Below are positions 27,404-36,017 of a DNA stretch of 64,000 nucleotides, in pieces; positions within the stretch are counted from its first letter, which is position 1; each line of letters starts with the position of its first letter. Source of the DNA: Methylobacterium sp. WL119 (lineage in GTDB: Bacteria > Pseudomonadota > Alphaproteobacteria > Rhizobiales > Beijerinckiaceae); NCBI RefSeq assembly GCF_008039875.1, contig NZ_VRUU01000016.1, positions 1 through 64,000 on the forward strand. The letters run 5' to 3'. The translations under genes were made by a program, and so were the position numbers. The notes under the pieces are model-generated. The model saw only the letters and a program-made list of their open reading frames with translations. It had not been told where the DNA came from and made no database searches.

Positions 27404-27889
27404 TCAGGACTGATCCAGCAGGTCGGGCTCCTTGGGCAGGTAGTCGAGGTCGAGCGCCTGAACGACCGTGAACGGCGGCACCTCGGGAAACAGCGTGAAG
27501 TCGATGCCGGTCTCCTTCGACGCCAGCAGGCGGCCGGACAGGTAACACGCGTCGAAGACATCCGCCGGGTAGCGCTTGAGGCTGGGGCTGGCGCGCAGAA
27601 CACGGCCGATCCGGGTCCGCTGCTCGAAGATCGTGGCCGTCCAGCTGTTGTTGCGCAATCCCGGCTGGTACTTCCACTTGAGGAGATGGCCGAGAAGAAC
27701 GTCCAGGCGGCTTTCGATCTGGTGCTTCTCGCTGCCGCCCACGCTCCTCACCTCGTCGATCAGGTTCCTCAGGTCGAGCTCGTCGAACCGGCGTGCCCGC
27801 AGCAGCTCGGCCTGGGCCTGCGTCCAGAGATAGAAGTCCGTCTCATAGGGATCGGCCGCCGGAGGCGGTCTCAGCGCGGCGTTCGACAT
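27404..27889 (-). CDS. DUF29 family protein inserted in the urease operon
   Basis: The 161-residue protein has the DUF29 pattern: YETDFYLWTQAQAELLR near the N terminus, LDLRNLIDEVRSVGGSEKHQ, LLGHLLKWKYQPG and a C-terminal PADVFDACYLSGR. DUF29 proteins are common in cyanobacteria and alphaproteobacteria, often in multiple copies beside mobile or toxin-like loci, without a known function. It lies between ureC (31 bp) and ureE (4 bp) in the same direction, so it is cotranscribed with urease, but I see no reason to give it a role in nickel insertion. Confidence 0.85.
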   Translation of the reverse strand: MSNAALRPPPAADPYETDFYLWTQAQAELLRARRFDELDLRNLIDEVRSVGGSEKHQIESRLDVLLGHLLKWKYQPGLRNNSWTATIFEQRTRIGRVLRASPSLKRYPADVFDACYLSGRLLASKETGIDFTLFPEVPPFTVVQALDLDYLPKEPDLLDQS

Positions 27890-27920
27890 CGTGGCTCTCC
27901 TCGAACGTGCCGATCCTACC

Positions 27921-29648
27921 TCAAAACAAAAAGTACCGCTGCGCCATCGGCAGAACGTCGGCCGGCTCGCAGACCAGCAGCTCGCCGTCGGCGCGCACGT
28001 CGTAGGTCTCGGGGTCGACCTCGATCTCGGGCGTCGCGTCGTTGAGGATCATGCTCTTCTTCGAGATGCCGCCGCGCACGTTCTCCACCGCGACGAGCTG
28101 CTTCTGGACACCCAGGCGCTCGCGCAGGCCGTCCGCGATCGCGGCCTTCGAGACGAAGGTCAGCGCGGTCGCGAACGGCGCGCGGCCGTAGGCGCCGAAC
28201 ATCGGGCGATAATGCACCGGCTGCGGCGTCGGGATCGAGGCGTTGGGATCGCCCATCGGCGCCACCGCGATCATCCCGCCCTTGATCACGAGGTCGGGCT
28301 TCACCCCGAAGAAGGCCGGCGACCACAGCACGAGGTCGGCGAGCTTGCCCGGCTCGACCGAGCCGATATGGGCCGACACGCCGTGCGCGATCGCCGGGTT
28401 GATCGTGTATTTCGCGATGTAGCGCCGCGCCCGCAGGTTGTCGTTGCCCGAGGCGTCGCCGGGGAGGGCGCCGCGCTGGCGCTTCATCTTGTCCGCCGTC
28501 TGCCAGGTGCGGATCGCGACCTCGCCGACCCGGCCCATGGCCTGGCTGTCCGACGACATCATCGAGAGCGCGCCGATGTCGTGCAGGATGTCCTCGGCCG
28601 CGATCGTCTCCTTGCGGATGCGGCTCTCGGCGAAGGCGAGATCCTCCGGGATCGACGGGTCGAGGTGGTGGCACACCATCAGCATGTCGAGATGCTCGTC
28701 GATGGTGTTTTTCGTGTAGGGCCGCGTCGGGTTGGTGGACGAGGGCAGCACGTGCGCGAGCCCCGCCACCTTGATGATGTCGGGCGCGTGCCCGCCGCCG
28801 GCGCCCTCGGTGTGGAAGGCGTGGATGGTGCGGCCGGCGAACGCCGCGATCGTGTCCTCGACGAAGCCCGACTCGTTCAGCGTGTCGGTGTGGATCATCA
28901 CCTGCACGTCGTGCTGGTCGGCGACCGTCAGGCAGGTGTCGATCGCCTTCGGCGTGGTGCCCCAATCCTCGTGCAGCTTGAGCGCGCAGGCGCCGGCCCG
29001 CACCATCTCGACGAGAGCGTCGGGGCGCGAGGCGTTGCCCTTGCCGGCAAACGCCAGGTTCATCGGAAAGCTGTCGGCCGCCTCGATCATCCGGGCGATG
29101 TGCCAGGGGCCCGGCGTGCAGGTGGTGGCGAAGGTGCCGTGCGCCGGCCCGGTGCCGCCGCCGAGCATGGTGGTGATCCCCGAGCACAGGGCCTCGTCGA
29201 TCTGCTGCGGGCAGATGAAGTGGATGTGGCTGTCGAAGCCGCCGGCGGTAAGGATCTTGCCCTCCCCGGCGATCACCTCGGTGCCCGGGCCGACGACGAT
29301 GTCGACGCCCGGCTGGATGTCCGGGTTGCCGGCCTTGCCGAGCCGGACGATCCGCCCCTTCACGATCCCGACGTCGCACTTCACCACGCCCCAATGGTCG
29401 AGCACGACCGCGTTGGTGATCACCGTGTCCACCGCGCCGTCGGCGTTGGTGACCTGGCTCTGCCCCATCCCGTCGCGGATCACCTTGCCGCCGCCGAACT
29501 TCACCTCCTCGCCGTAGGTGGTGAAGTCGCGCTCGACCTCGATCTCCAGGCAGGTGTCGGCGAGCCGGATGCGGTCGCCGGTCGTGGGCCCGAACATGTC
29601 GGCATAGGCGGCGCGGGGGAGGGCGGCGCGGGGGGGCGTGTTGGCCAT
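27921..29648 (-). CDS. ureC: Urease subunit alpha UreC
   Basis: UreC carries the dinuclear nickel site that hydrolyses urea to ammonia and carbamate. The 575-residue protein is full length. Ligands are visible: HIH at 141-143 in [13 protein letters not shown], the carbamylated lysine Lys224 in [34 protein letters not shown], the flap region MVCHHLD with the catalytic His, and [12 protein letters not shown] with the nickel Asp. The start is one base after the ureAB stop. Confidence 0.98.
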   Translation of the reverse strand: MANTPPRAALPRAAYADMFGPTTGDRIRLADTCLEIEVERDFTTYGEEVKFGGGKVIRDGMGQSQVTNADGAVDTVITNAVVLDHWGVVKCDVGIVKGRIVRLGKAGNPDIQPGVDIVVGPGTEVIAGEGKILTAGGFDSHIHFICPQQIDEALCSGITTMLGGGTGPAHGTFATTCTPGPWHIARMIEAADSFPMNLAFAGKGNASRPDALVEMVRAGACALKLHEDWGTTPKAIDTCLTVADQHDVQVMIHTDTLNESGFVEDTIAAFAGRTIHAFHTEGAGGGHAPDIIKVAGLAHVLPSSTNPTRPYTKNTIDEHLDMLMVCHHLDPSIPEDLAFAESRIRKETIAAEDILHDIGALSMMSSDSQAMGRVGEVAIRTWQTADKMKRQRGALPGDASGNDNLRARRYIAKYTINPAIAHGVSAHIGSVEPGKLADLVLWSPAFFGVKPDLVIKGGMIAVAPMGDPNASIPTPQPVHYRPMFGAYGRAPFATALTFVSKAAIADGLRERLGVQKQLVAVENVRGGISKKSMILNDATPEIEVDPETYDVRADGELLVCEPADVLPMAQRYFLF

Positions 29649-29649
29649 G

Positions 29650-30270
29650 CTAGAGCGCCCCCATCACGTCGCCGCGGAAGCCGTACACCGTCCGCCCGCC
29701 GGACAGCGGCACCAGGGCCACCTCCCGCGTCGAGCCGGGCTCGAACCGCACCGCCGTGCCCGGCGCGATGTCGAGGCGCCGGCCGCGGGCCTTCTCCCGG
29801 TCGAAGCGCAACCCCGGGTTGACCTCGAAGAAATGGTAATGCGAGCCGACCTGGATCGGCCGGTCGCCGACGTTGGCGACCTCAACCACGGTGCGCTCGC
29901 AGCCTTCGTTGAACACGATCTCGCCCGGCAGCGTGGTGACGGCGCCCGGCACGTCGGGGGAGGGCGCGCCGCGCACCGGATGGTGCACGGTGACGAGCTT
30001 GGTGCCGTCGGGGAAGGTCGCCTCGACCTGGATGTCGTGGATCATCTCGGCGATGCCCGGCATCACCTGGTCCGTGGTGAGCACGTTGGCGCCCGCCTGC
30101 ATCAGCTCGGCGACCGAGCGCCCGTCGCGGGCGCCCTCGACCACGACGTCGGTGATCAGCGCGATCGCCTCCGGGTGGTTGAGCTTGACGCCGCGGGCGA
30201 GGCGGTTCCGCGCGACCTGCGCGGCCATGGCCACGAGGAGCTTGTCTTTTTCGCGAGGCGTCAGCAGCAC
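29650..30270 (-). CDS. ureAB: Fused urease gamma/beta subunit (UreAB)
   Basis: The 206-residue protein joins a UreA-type gamma domain (residues 1-100: [52 protein letters not shown]) to a UreB-type beta domain (about 105-206: [54 protein letters not shown]). Such fusions are known in Helicobacter and some alphaproteobacteria. It is the first gene of the operon. A 188-bp region separates it from the divergent acyl-CoA-dehydrogenase-like gene and should hold the promoters. No ureD precedes it. Confidence 0.96.
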   Translation of the reverse strand: MLLTPREKDKLLVAMAAQVARNRLARGVKLNHPEAIALITDVVVEGARDGRSVAELMQAGANVLTTDQVMPGIAEMIHDIQVEATFPDGTKLVTVHHPVRGAPSPDVPGAVTTLPGEIVFNEGCERTVVEVANVGDRPIQVGSHYHFFEVNPGLRFDREKARGRRLDIAPGTAVRFEPGSTREVALVPLSGGRTVYGFRGDVMGAL

Positions 30271-30458
30271 GAGGAGCCCTCTCGGATTTCGGCTGGTCCG
30301 GACTCATTTCGGCCGGTTCGGACCTGGAGCAAGGATCATGCTGGTGCGACGGTCAAGCCTTCCGGGCGACCGGAACGTGCCGCGCCTACCGCTGATTGAA
30401 CCTTCGCGCGTCCGTACATGGCGCGTTCACGCGCACGCGTCATTCTGCGGATCCGAAC

Positions 30459-31610
30459 ATGACGATTCCCCTCCCCATCGCGCTCGTGAACGCGCGCCCC
30501 GTCGGCATCGCCGAGCTCGCCGCCTCCGCGGTGGCGCGCGCGCCGGCGCCCGATCGGCACGGCAGCTTCCCCGTCGAGGCGATCGCGGCGCTGCGCGGCG
30601 CCGGGCTGCTCGTCGCGCCGCTGCCCGAGGCGTTGGGCGGAGCGGGCTTGTGCACGCCCGGCGGCGCCGACCGCCTGCGCGACGTGCTGCGCGGGATCGG
30701 GCGCGGCAACCTCGCGGTCGGGCGGATCTACGAGGGCCACGTCAACGCGCTGGCGCTGGTGCTGCGCTACGGCAGCGATCCGGTGCGCGCGCGCTTCGCG
30801 GCCGATGCCCGTGCCGGGCACCTGTTCGGCGTGTGGAACACCGAGCCGGCGGAGCCAGGTGGTCTCGCGCTCGGCACGGAGGCGGATCCGGCGGTGCTGA
30901 CCGGCGCGAAGTCCTACGCCTCGGGGGCCGGGCACGTCACGCGCCCGCTGGTGACCGCGCGGCTTCCGGACGGGCGCCGCCAGATGCTCGTGGTGCCGCT
31001 CGATCCGGAAGCCCGCGCCGAGCTCGCCGACTGGCGCGCCCACGGGATGCGCGCCTCCGCCACCGGCACCGTCGACTTCTCCGGCCTTCGGGTCGAGCCC
31101 CTGGACCGCATCGGCGCCCCGGACGACTATTATCGCCAGCCGTTCTTCGCCGCCGGGGCGTGGCGCTTCCTCGCGGTCCAGTGCGGCGGCATCGAAGCGG
31201 TGCTGGAGGCGCATCGCGGCCACCTGACCGCGACCGGCCGCGGCGGCGATCCGCACCAGCGCGCCCGCCTCGGGCAGGCGGCCACGGCCGCCGAGACCGC
31301 GCGCCTATTCGTGGAGCATGCCGCCCGGCTGGCGACGACGGAGCCCGTCGAGGGCGACCGGGCGGTCGCCTACGTCGCCCTCGCCCGCGGCGCGGTCGAG
31401 CGGGCGGGCCTCGACGCGATCGAGCTGGCCCAGCGCTCGGTCGGCCTCTCCGGCTTCCTCGAAGCCCACCCGCTCGAGCGGCTGGTGCGCGACCTCGCGA
31501 CCTACCTGCGCCAGCCGGCCCCCGACGGCGCCCTCGTCAGCGCGGCGGCCTACGTCGCCGGGGCCGACGCCCCGGTCCACGCGCTCTGGCACGACCCCGA
31601 ACCGACCTGA
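30459..31610 (+). CDS. Acyl-CoA dehydrogenase-fold flavoprotein without the catalytic glutamate
   Basis: The 383-residue protein shows the acyl-CoA dehydrogenase fold: helical N-terminal domain (LLVAPLPEALGGAGLCTPGG), middle beta domain (GVWNTEPAEPGG, LTGAKSYASGAGHVTRPLVT) and C-terminal helices (GLSGFLEAHPLERLVRDLATYL). Where true dehydrogenases have IYEGT with the catalytic Glu, this one has LRQPAPDGAL. That pattern is closer to flavin monooxygenases of the DszC/HpaH type in the same superfamily, so it may oxidise a sugar-linked or amino substrate instead of acyl-CoA. It leads the plus arm of the glycosyltransferase cluster. Confidence 0.82.
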   Translation: MTIPLPIALVNARPVGIAELAASAVARAPAPDRHGSFPVEAIAALRGAGLLVAPLPEALGGAGLCTPGGADRLRDVLRGIGRGNLAVGRIYEGHVNALALVLRYGSDPVRARFAADARAGHLFGVWNTEPAEPGGLALGTEADPAVLTGAKSYASGAGHVTRPLVTARLPDGRRQMLVVPLDPEARAELADWRAHGMRASATGTVDFSGLRVEPLDRIGAPDDYYRQPFFAAGAWRFLAVQCGGIEAVLEAHRGHLTATGRGGDPHQRARLGQAATAAETARLFVEHAARLATTEPVEGDRAVAYVALARGAVERAGLDAIELAQRSVGLSGFLEAHPLERLVRDLATYLRQPAPDGALVSAAAYVAGADAPVHALWHDPEPT

Positions 31611-31666
31611 CAGCCGCATCGACGCACGACCCCGTCGCGCCGAGCCCTGCGAACCGCCGAGACCCG

Positions 31667-32401
31667 ATGCGCGCCGACGCCTTCCTTCCCCTCCTCGACA
31701 CCCTGCCCGTTGCCGACCTCTCGGCGATGGCGACGCGCGGCCTCGTCGTGGTCGCCCCCCATCCCGACGACGAGAGCCTCGGCTGCGGCGGCCTGATCGC
31801 CGAGGCGCGGGCGCGCGGCCTGCCCGTCCGGCTCGTCGTCGTCAGCGACGGTTGCGGCTCGCATCCGAATTCCCGCCTGTACCCGCCCGAGCGGCTGCGC
31901 GACTTGCGCGAGGACGAGACCCGCCGGGCGGTCGGCGAGCTCGGGATGGCGCCCGAGCACGTCGCCTTCCTGCGCCTGCCCGACGCGCACGTGCCGAGCA
32001 CCGGCGCGACGGCGCAGGCCGCGGCCGAGGTAATCGCGGACGCCGTGCGCGAGAGCGGGGCCGATGCGGTCTTCGTCACCTGGCGCCACGACCCGCATTG
32101 CGATCACACCGCGGCGGCCGACATCGTCGGGCTCGCCCGCCCGCTGATCCCCGGCATCCGCGCCTACGCCTACCCGGTCTGGGGCTGGACCCTGCCGCCG
32201 GAGCGCGAGGTCGGGCCGGCGCCGACCGGATTCCGGCTCGACGTCGAGGCGCACCGCCCCGCCAAGCGCCGGGCGGTCGCGGCGCACGCCTCGCAGACGA
32301 CGCGGCTGATCGCCGACGATCCGGACGGCTTCCGCCTATCGGAGGCGATGGTCGAGCGCCTGTGCGGCCCCTACGAACGCTTCGTGGAGCTGCCGCGATG
32401 A
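31667..32401 (+). CDS. PIG-L family deacetylase
   Basis: The 244-residue protein belongs to the zinc-dependent LmbE/PIG-L N-acetylglucosamine deacetylase family (relatives: PIG-L, MshB, BshB). It has the signature VVAPHPDDESLGCGG (about 28-42), with the metal His and catalytic Asp, and the third ligand in WRHDPHCDHTAAADI (about 141-155). It would remove an N-acetyl group from a sugar or GlcNAc conjugate. Its stop overlaps the start of the methyltransferase gene (ATGA), so the two activities are made together. By memory, fused PIG-L/SAM-methyltransferase proteins exist elsewhere. Confidence 0.93.
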   Translation: MRADAFLPLLDTLPVADLSAMATRGLVVVAPHPDDESLGCGGLIAEARARGLPVRLVVVSDGCGSHPNSRLYPPERLRDLREDETRRAVGELGMAPEHVAFLRLPDAHVPSTGATAQAAAEVIADAVRESGADAVFVTWRHDPHCDHTAAADIVGLARPLIPGIRAYAYPVWGWTLPPEREVGPAPTGFRLDVEAHRPAKRRAVAAHASQTTRLIADDPDGFRLSEAMVERLCGPYERFVELPR

Positions 32402-33009
32402 GCCGCCGCGCCGACTCGCTGACGCCGGATTACTTCGCCGGGCTCTACGGCGCCGACCCCGATCCCGATCCGTGGGGCTTCACCACCAGCGCCTACGAGG
32501 CCGCCAAGTACGCCGCGACGCTCGAAGCCCTGCCGCGCGAGCGCTACGCCTCGGGCCTCGAGATCGGCTGCTCGATCGGCGTCCTCACCCACCGGCTCGC
32601 GCCGCGCTGCGCGGCGCTGCTCGGCATCGACGTGGTCGAGACCGCGCTCGCCGCCGCCCGCGCCCGCAACGCCGCGATGCCGTGGGTGCGTTTCGAGGCC
32701 TGCGCGATCCCGGATACGTGGCCGGCGGGCCGGTTCGACCTGATCGTGCTGTCGGAGGTGGCGTACTTCTTCTCGCGCGCGGACGTCGCGCGGATCGCGG
32801 CGCGGATCGGGTCGTCGATCCTGCCCGGCGGCCACATCGTGCTGGTGCACTGGCTCGGCGAGACCGACTATCCGCTCTCGGGCGACGCCGCGGCCGAGGC
32901 CCTGATCGCGGATGCGCGCTTCGCACGGCCGGTGCATCGGATCCGCGCCGCCGAGTACCGCCTCGACGTGCTGCACGTGGACGGGGTCGCGGCCGAGGTC
33001 TCGGCGTGA
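32398..33009 (+). CDS. NodS-like class I SAM-dependent methyltransferase
   Basis: The 203-residue protein has the methyltransferase motif I LEIGCSIGVLTHRLA (about 54-68), motif II LLGIDVVETALAAAR, and a post-II block FDLIVLSEVAYFF. The N-terminal DPDPWGFTTSAYEAAKYAAT resembles NodS, the N-methyltransferase that acts on deacetylated chitooligosaccharide in Nod factor synthesis. Coupling to a PIG-L deacetylase fits N-methylation of a freed amino group, but this is an inference. It overlaps both neighbours by four bases. Confidence 0.88.
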   Translation: MSRRADSLTPDYFAGLYGADPDPDPWGFTTSAYEAAKYAATLEALPRERYASGLEIGCSIGVLTHRLAPRCAALLGIDVVETALAAARARNAAMPWVRFEACAIPDTWPAGRFDLIVLSEVAYFFSRADVARIAARIGSSILPGGHIVLVHWLGETDYPLSGDAAAEALIADARFARPVHRIRAAEYRLDVLHVDGVAAEVSA

Positions 33010-33854
33010 GCGTCAGCGTCGTCACCCTGAACAAGGGCCGCGGGCACCATCTCGCGCGCCTGCTCGAAGGCCTCGGGCGCGGCGCGCCGCCGGCGGAGGC
33101 CGTGATCGTCGAGATGGGCGGCGACGACGGCCCGCTGCCGGATCTCGGCTTCCCGGTGCGGCGCACGCATCTGCGGCGCGACGGCCTGCCCCTCGCCGCG
33201 GCCCGCAACGCCGGACGCCGCGCGGCGTCCGGCGACGTCCTGGTCTACCTCGACGTCGATTGCATCCCGTCCGCGACCCTGGTGTCCGGGCTCGCCGCAT
33301 CCGTCGCCGAGCACGACGGGCTGATCTGCTGCGAGATCCGCTACCTTCCGGGCGCGGCGGTCTCCGACGGCTGGACCGAAGCCGGCCTCGACCGGGTCGG
33401 CCACCGCCATCCGGCGCGCCGCTTCCCGGAGGCCGGCGTGATCCCGGCGCCGCAACCGGGCCTGTTCTGGTCGCTCGCCTTCGCGATGCGGGCCGCCACC
33501 TACGACCGCATCGGCGGCTTCGACGAGGGCTTCACGGGCTACGGCGCCGAGGACACCGACCTCGCCTTCCGCGCGGCGCAGGCCGGGGTGCCGGTGCTGT
33601 TCGCCGGCGGGATGCACGCCTTCCACCAGCACCACCTGTCCTGCGACCCGCCGCTGCAGCACTTCACCGACATCGTCGCCAACGCCCGGCGCTTCCACCG
33701 ACGCCACGGGATCTGGCCGATGGACGGCTGGCTCGACGCCTTCGCCGGGCTCGGGCTGGTGGCGGCCGACCGCGCCGGCGGCCTCGCCGTGCTGCGTTCC
33801 CCGACCGAGGCCGAGATCGCCGCGGCGCAGGTCACCGCCGACCGGCCGTTCTGA
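33006..33854 (+). CDS. Glycosyltransferase family 2 with galactosyltransferase-type C domain
   Basis: The 282-residue GT-A protein starts at a GTG overlapping the methyltransferase stop. It has SVVTLNKGRGHHLARLLEGL, the metal-binding DVD-type motif in LVYLDVDCIPS (about 79-89), FPVRRTHLRRDGLPLAAARNAG, and the C-terminal GYGAEDTDLAFRAAQAG block typical of the Glyco_transf_7C region, with the catalytic acidic pair. No membrane helix is present. The stop lies in a palindrome shared with the convergent gene (33851-33866). Confidence 0.9.
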   Translation: MSVSVVTLNKGRGHHLARLLEGLGRGAPPAEAVIVEMGGDDGPLPDLGFPVRRTHLRRDGLPLAAARNAGRRAASGDVLVYLDVDCIPSATLVSGLAASVAEHDGLICCEIRYLPGAAVSDGWTEAGLDRVGHRHPARRFPEAGVIPAPQPGLFWSLAFAMRAATYDRIGGFDEGFTGYGAEDTDLAFRAAQAGVPVLFAGGMHAFHQHHLSCDPPLQHFTDIVANARRFHRRHGIWPMDGWLDAFAGLGLVAADRAGGLAVLRSPTEAEIAAAQVTADRPF

Positions 33855-33862
33855 GCGCGGGC

Positions 33863-34933
33863 TCAGCGCGCGTCGAGGCCGGCGGCGATCCGCTCGATCG
33901 TCGCGGCCAGCCGCGGCACGGCGTCGGGATCGTGCAGGGCGGACATCGCCGCGGGGTCGAGGGCGAGGCCGGCCGCGACGACGCCGGGCCAGGCGGACGC
34001 CTCCGGCCAGGACGGGCGCACCACGGCGGCGCCGAGGCACTCGAGCGCCGCCGCCTTCTCGGTCTGCTCGCCGAAGGCCCGCGGTTCGGGCAGGCAGACG
34101 AAGCGGCGTCCCGCAGCCGCCACCGCCGCGACCACGCCGTCGCCGCCGCCCCCAACGACCAGGGCGGCGCGGGCGAGATGCGGGCCGATCTCGGCGACCC
34201 ATCCGTGCAGGTGCAGGTTCGGGGGCGGATCGGCGACCATGCCCGCGACCGGACCGAGGACGTGCCAGGCGCGATCCGGCACCGCTCGCGCCGCGGCGGC
34301 AAGCTCGGCGGCGTCGCCGCCCGCGCCGCCGCGGCCGAACACCACGACGATCGGGCCGTCGGGGTCCGGGGCAGGGCCGGGGCGGGCGGTCGTGCCGATG
34401 AAGCCGGCGTAATGGGTCCTGTCGCGCACCCAGGCCGGGACGGACGCGCCGTCGAGGGCGCGCGGGAACGGTGCGATCAGGCGCTCGGCGCTGCGGAAGG
34501 CCTCGAGATGGGGCGGATCGGTCCGGGTGCCGGCGAGCCGCACCATCAGCACCGGCACCGACATCAGGCGCGCGAACAGCGCGACCTCGACCGAGACGTC
34601 GACCACGATCAGGGCGGGGTCCTCCCGCGCGATCCAGGCCGCGATCGCCGCCATGCGGTCGCGCAGGCCCGCCAGCCCGAGGGGCGCGTAGTGGAAGGCC
34701 TCGGGGCGCGTCGCCGCCCCGTCACGGCCGTCGAAAGCGGCCTCGGGCGAACGGGCCTCGGGCAAGCGGTCGTCGGGCAGGTCGAGGACGCTGCCCGGCG
34801 CCGCGTCGCGATCGAGGCCGGCCAGCGTGCCGATCAGGGTGCAGGGCCGGTCGAGGTGCCGGGCGATCGCGCAGGCGCGCTGCCAATGGCCGGCGCCCTG
34901 ATGGTGGACGTAGTAGCCGACCGGCCGCTTCAC
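33863..34933 (-). CDS. GT-B glycosyltransferase (MurG/UDP-glucuronosyltransferase-like)
   Basis: The 356-residue protein has the GT-B start VGYYVHHQGAGHWQRACAIARHL (PVGYYVHHQGAGHWQRACA at residues 3-21) and a C-terminal nucleotide-sugar domain with ARAALVVGGGGDGVVAAVAA and a Glu-Gln pair in FGEQTEKAAALE (about 285-296), as in MurG/MGT enzymes. It starts at a GTG overlapping the preceding GT2 stop (GTGA), so it is coupled to that gene. It is the last gene of the minus arm and converges with the plus-arm GT2. Confidence 0.86.
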   Translation of the reverse strand: MKRPVGYYVHHQGAGHWQRACAIARHLDRPCTLIGTLAGLDRDAAPGSVLDLPDDRLPEARSPEAAFDGRDGAATRPEAFHYAPLGLAGLRDRMAAIAAWIAREDPALIVVDVSVEVALFARLMSVPVLMVRLAGTRTDPPHLEAFRSAERLIAPFPRALDGASVPAWVRDRTHYAGFIGTTARPGPAPDPDGPIVVVFGRGGAGGDAAELAAAARAVPDRAWHVLGPVAGMVADPPPNLHLHGWVAEIGPHLARAALVVGGGGDGVVAAVAAAGRRFVCLPEPRAFGEQTEKAAALECLGAAVVRPSWPEASAWPGVVAAGLALDPAAMSALHDPDAVPRLAATIERIAAGLDAR

Positions 34934-36015
34934 GCGGCCGCGCTCGGGCGGAGGATCGTGTCGAAGGCGGCGAGGGCTGCGTCGAGTTCCATCTCCGGAG
35001 CCGGTCCGTCGGCGGCCTCGCACAGCGGGCCCGCCCGCTCGACGAAGGCGATGTCGTTGACGCAGGCATCCGGGCTGATGGATGCGAGGTCCGCGGCGGT
35101 GAGGCCGAACGCCGCGAGGGCGGCAAGGCGCCCGGGTCCGGCCGTGCCGCGGAAGACGCTGCGCAGCGCCGCGCGCCGCGCGATCACGGCTTCCCAGTGG
35201 CTCGGTGCGGGCAGGCGGTAGGGGAGGCCGGCGCGGGCGGTGACGGCGCGCCGGACCATCTCGGTGGCCATGCCGCCCTGCGCCCGGCCGGCGGCGCGGT
35301 CGGAGACCATCACCGACACCTCGGGACAGTGGCGCAGGCGTCCGCCGGCCTCGCGGACGCGGGCGACGAGGGCGTTGTCCTCGCCGCGCGGCAGCGCCGG
35401 CAGGCCGCCGACGCTGCGATACAGCGCGGCGCGCAGCGCGAGGCTCGCGCCGGTATGGTCGCCGTGACGGGGGGCGGGATCGTGCGGCGGCGGATCGAGC
35501 GCGTCCTCGATCCGGCGGACGGCGGCCCAGTAACGCTCGATCCGGTCATGCAGGTCGGCGAGCGCCGGATCGGTCTCTTGTTCCGGGTCGATCACGAGAC
35601 GGCCGCCGACGATCTCGGCGCCCTCCAGCGCCCGGAGGTTGGCAGCGAGCCAGGTCCGCGGCACCCGCGCGTCGGCGTCGGTGGTGAGCAGGATGCCGTC
35701 GGGATGCCCGTCGGCGTCGAGCCAGGCGGCGCCGGCATCGAGCGCCATCCGCCGCGCGGTGCCGACATGGGCCTCCGCCGGCTCGAGATGCGCCTCGATC
35801 ACCCGGATCGCGAGCGCGGGCGCCTCGCCCGCCGCCTCCATCGCGCGCACGGCGGCGACCGTGCCGTCGGTGCAGTTGTTGGCCACGATCAGGACGCGCA
35901 GGGGCGTCCCGGCCGAGAGGCCGTCCTGAGCGGCCAGCGAGCGGAGGAGGCGCGGCAGGCAGCGCACCTCGTCGCGGGCGGGCACGCAGACGACCGCTTG
36001 TTCGGACGGGCGCAT
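34930..36015 (-). CDS. Glycosyltransferase family 2
   Basis: The 361-residue GT-A protein has VCVPARDEVRCLPRLLRSLA (VCVPARDEVRCLPRLLRSL), LIVANNCTDGTVAAVRAM and the DXD-type LLTTDADARVPRTWLAANL, followed by GRLVIDPE and the acceptor-side PRGEDNALVARVREAGG. No transmembrane helices are evident, so it is cytoplasmic or peripheral. It follows the GT4 gene by two bases and overlaps the GT-B gene, forming a three-gene operon. Confidence 0.9.
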   Translation of the reverse strand: MRPSEQAVVCVPARDEVRCLPRLLRSLAAQDGLSAGTPLRVLIVANNCTDGTVAAVRAMEAAGEAPALAIRVIEAHLEPAEAHVGTARRMALDAGAAWLDADGHPDGILLTTDADARVPRTWLAANLRALEGAEIVGGRLVIDPEQETDPALADLHDRIERYWAAVRRIEDALDPPPHDPAPRHGDHTGASLALRAALYRSVGGLPALPRGEDNALVARVREAGGRLRHCPEVSVMVSDRAAGRAQGGMATEMVRRAVTARAGLPYRLPAPSHWEAVIARRAALRSVFRGTAGPGRLAALAAFGLTAADLASISPDACVNDIAFVERAGPLCEAADGPAPEMELDAALAAFDTILRPSAAA

Positions 36016-36017
36016 GG

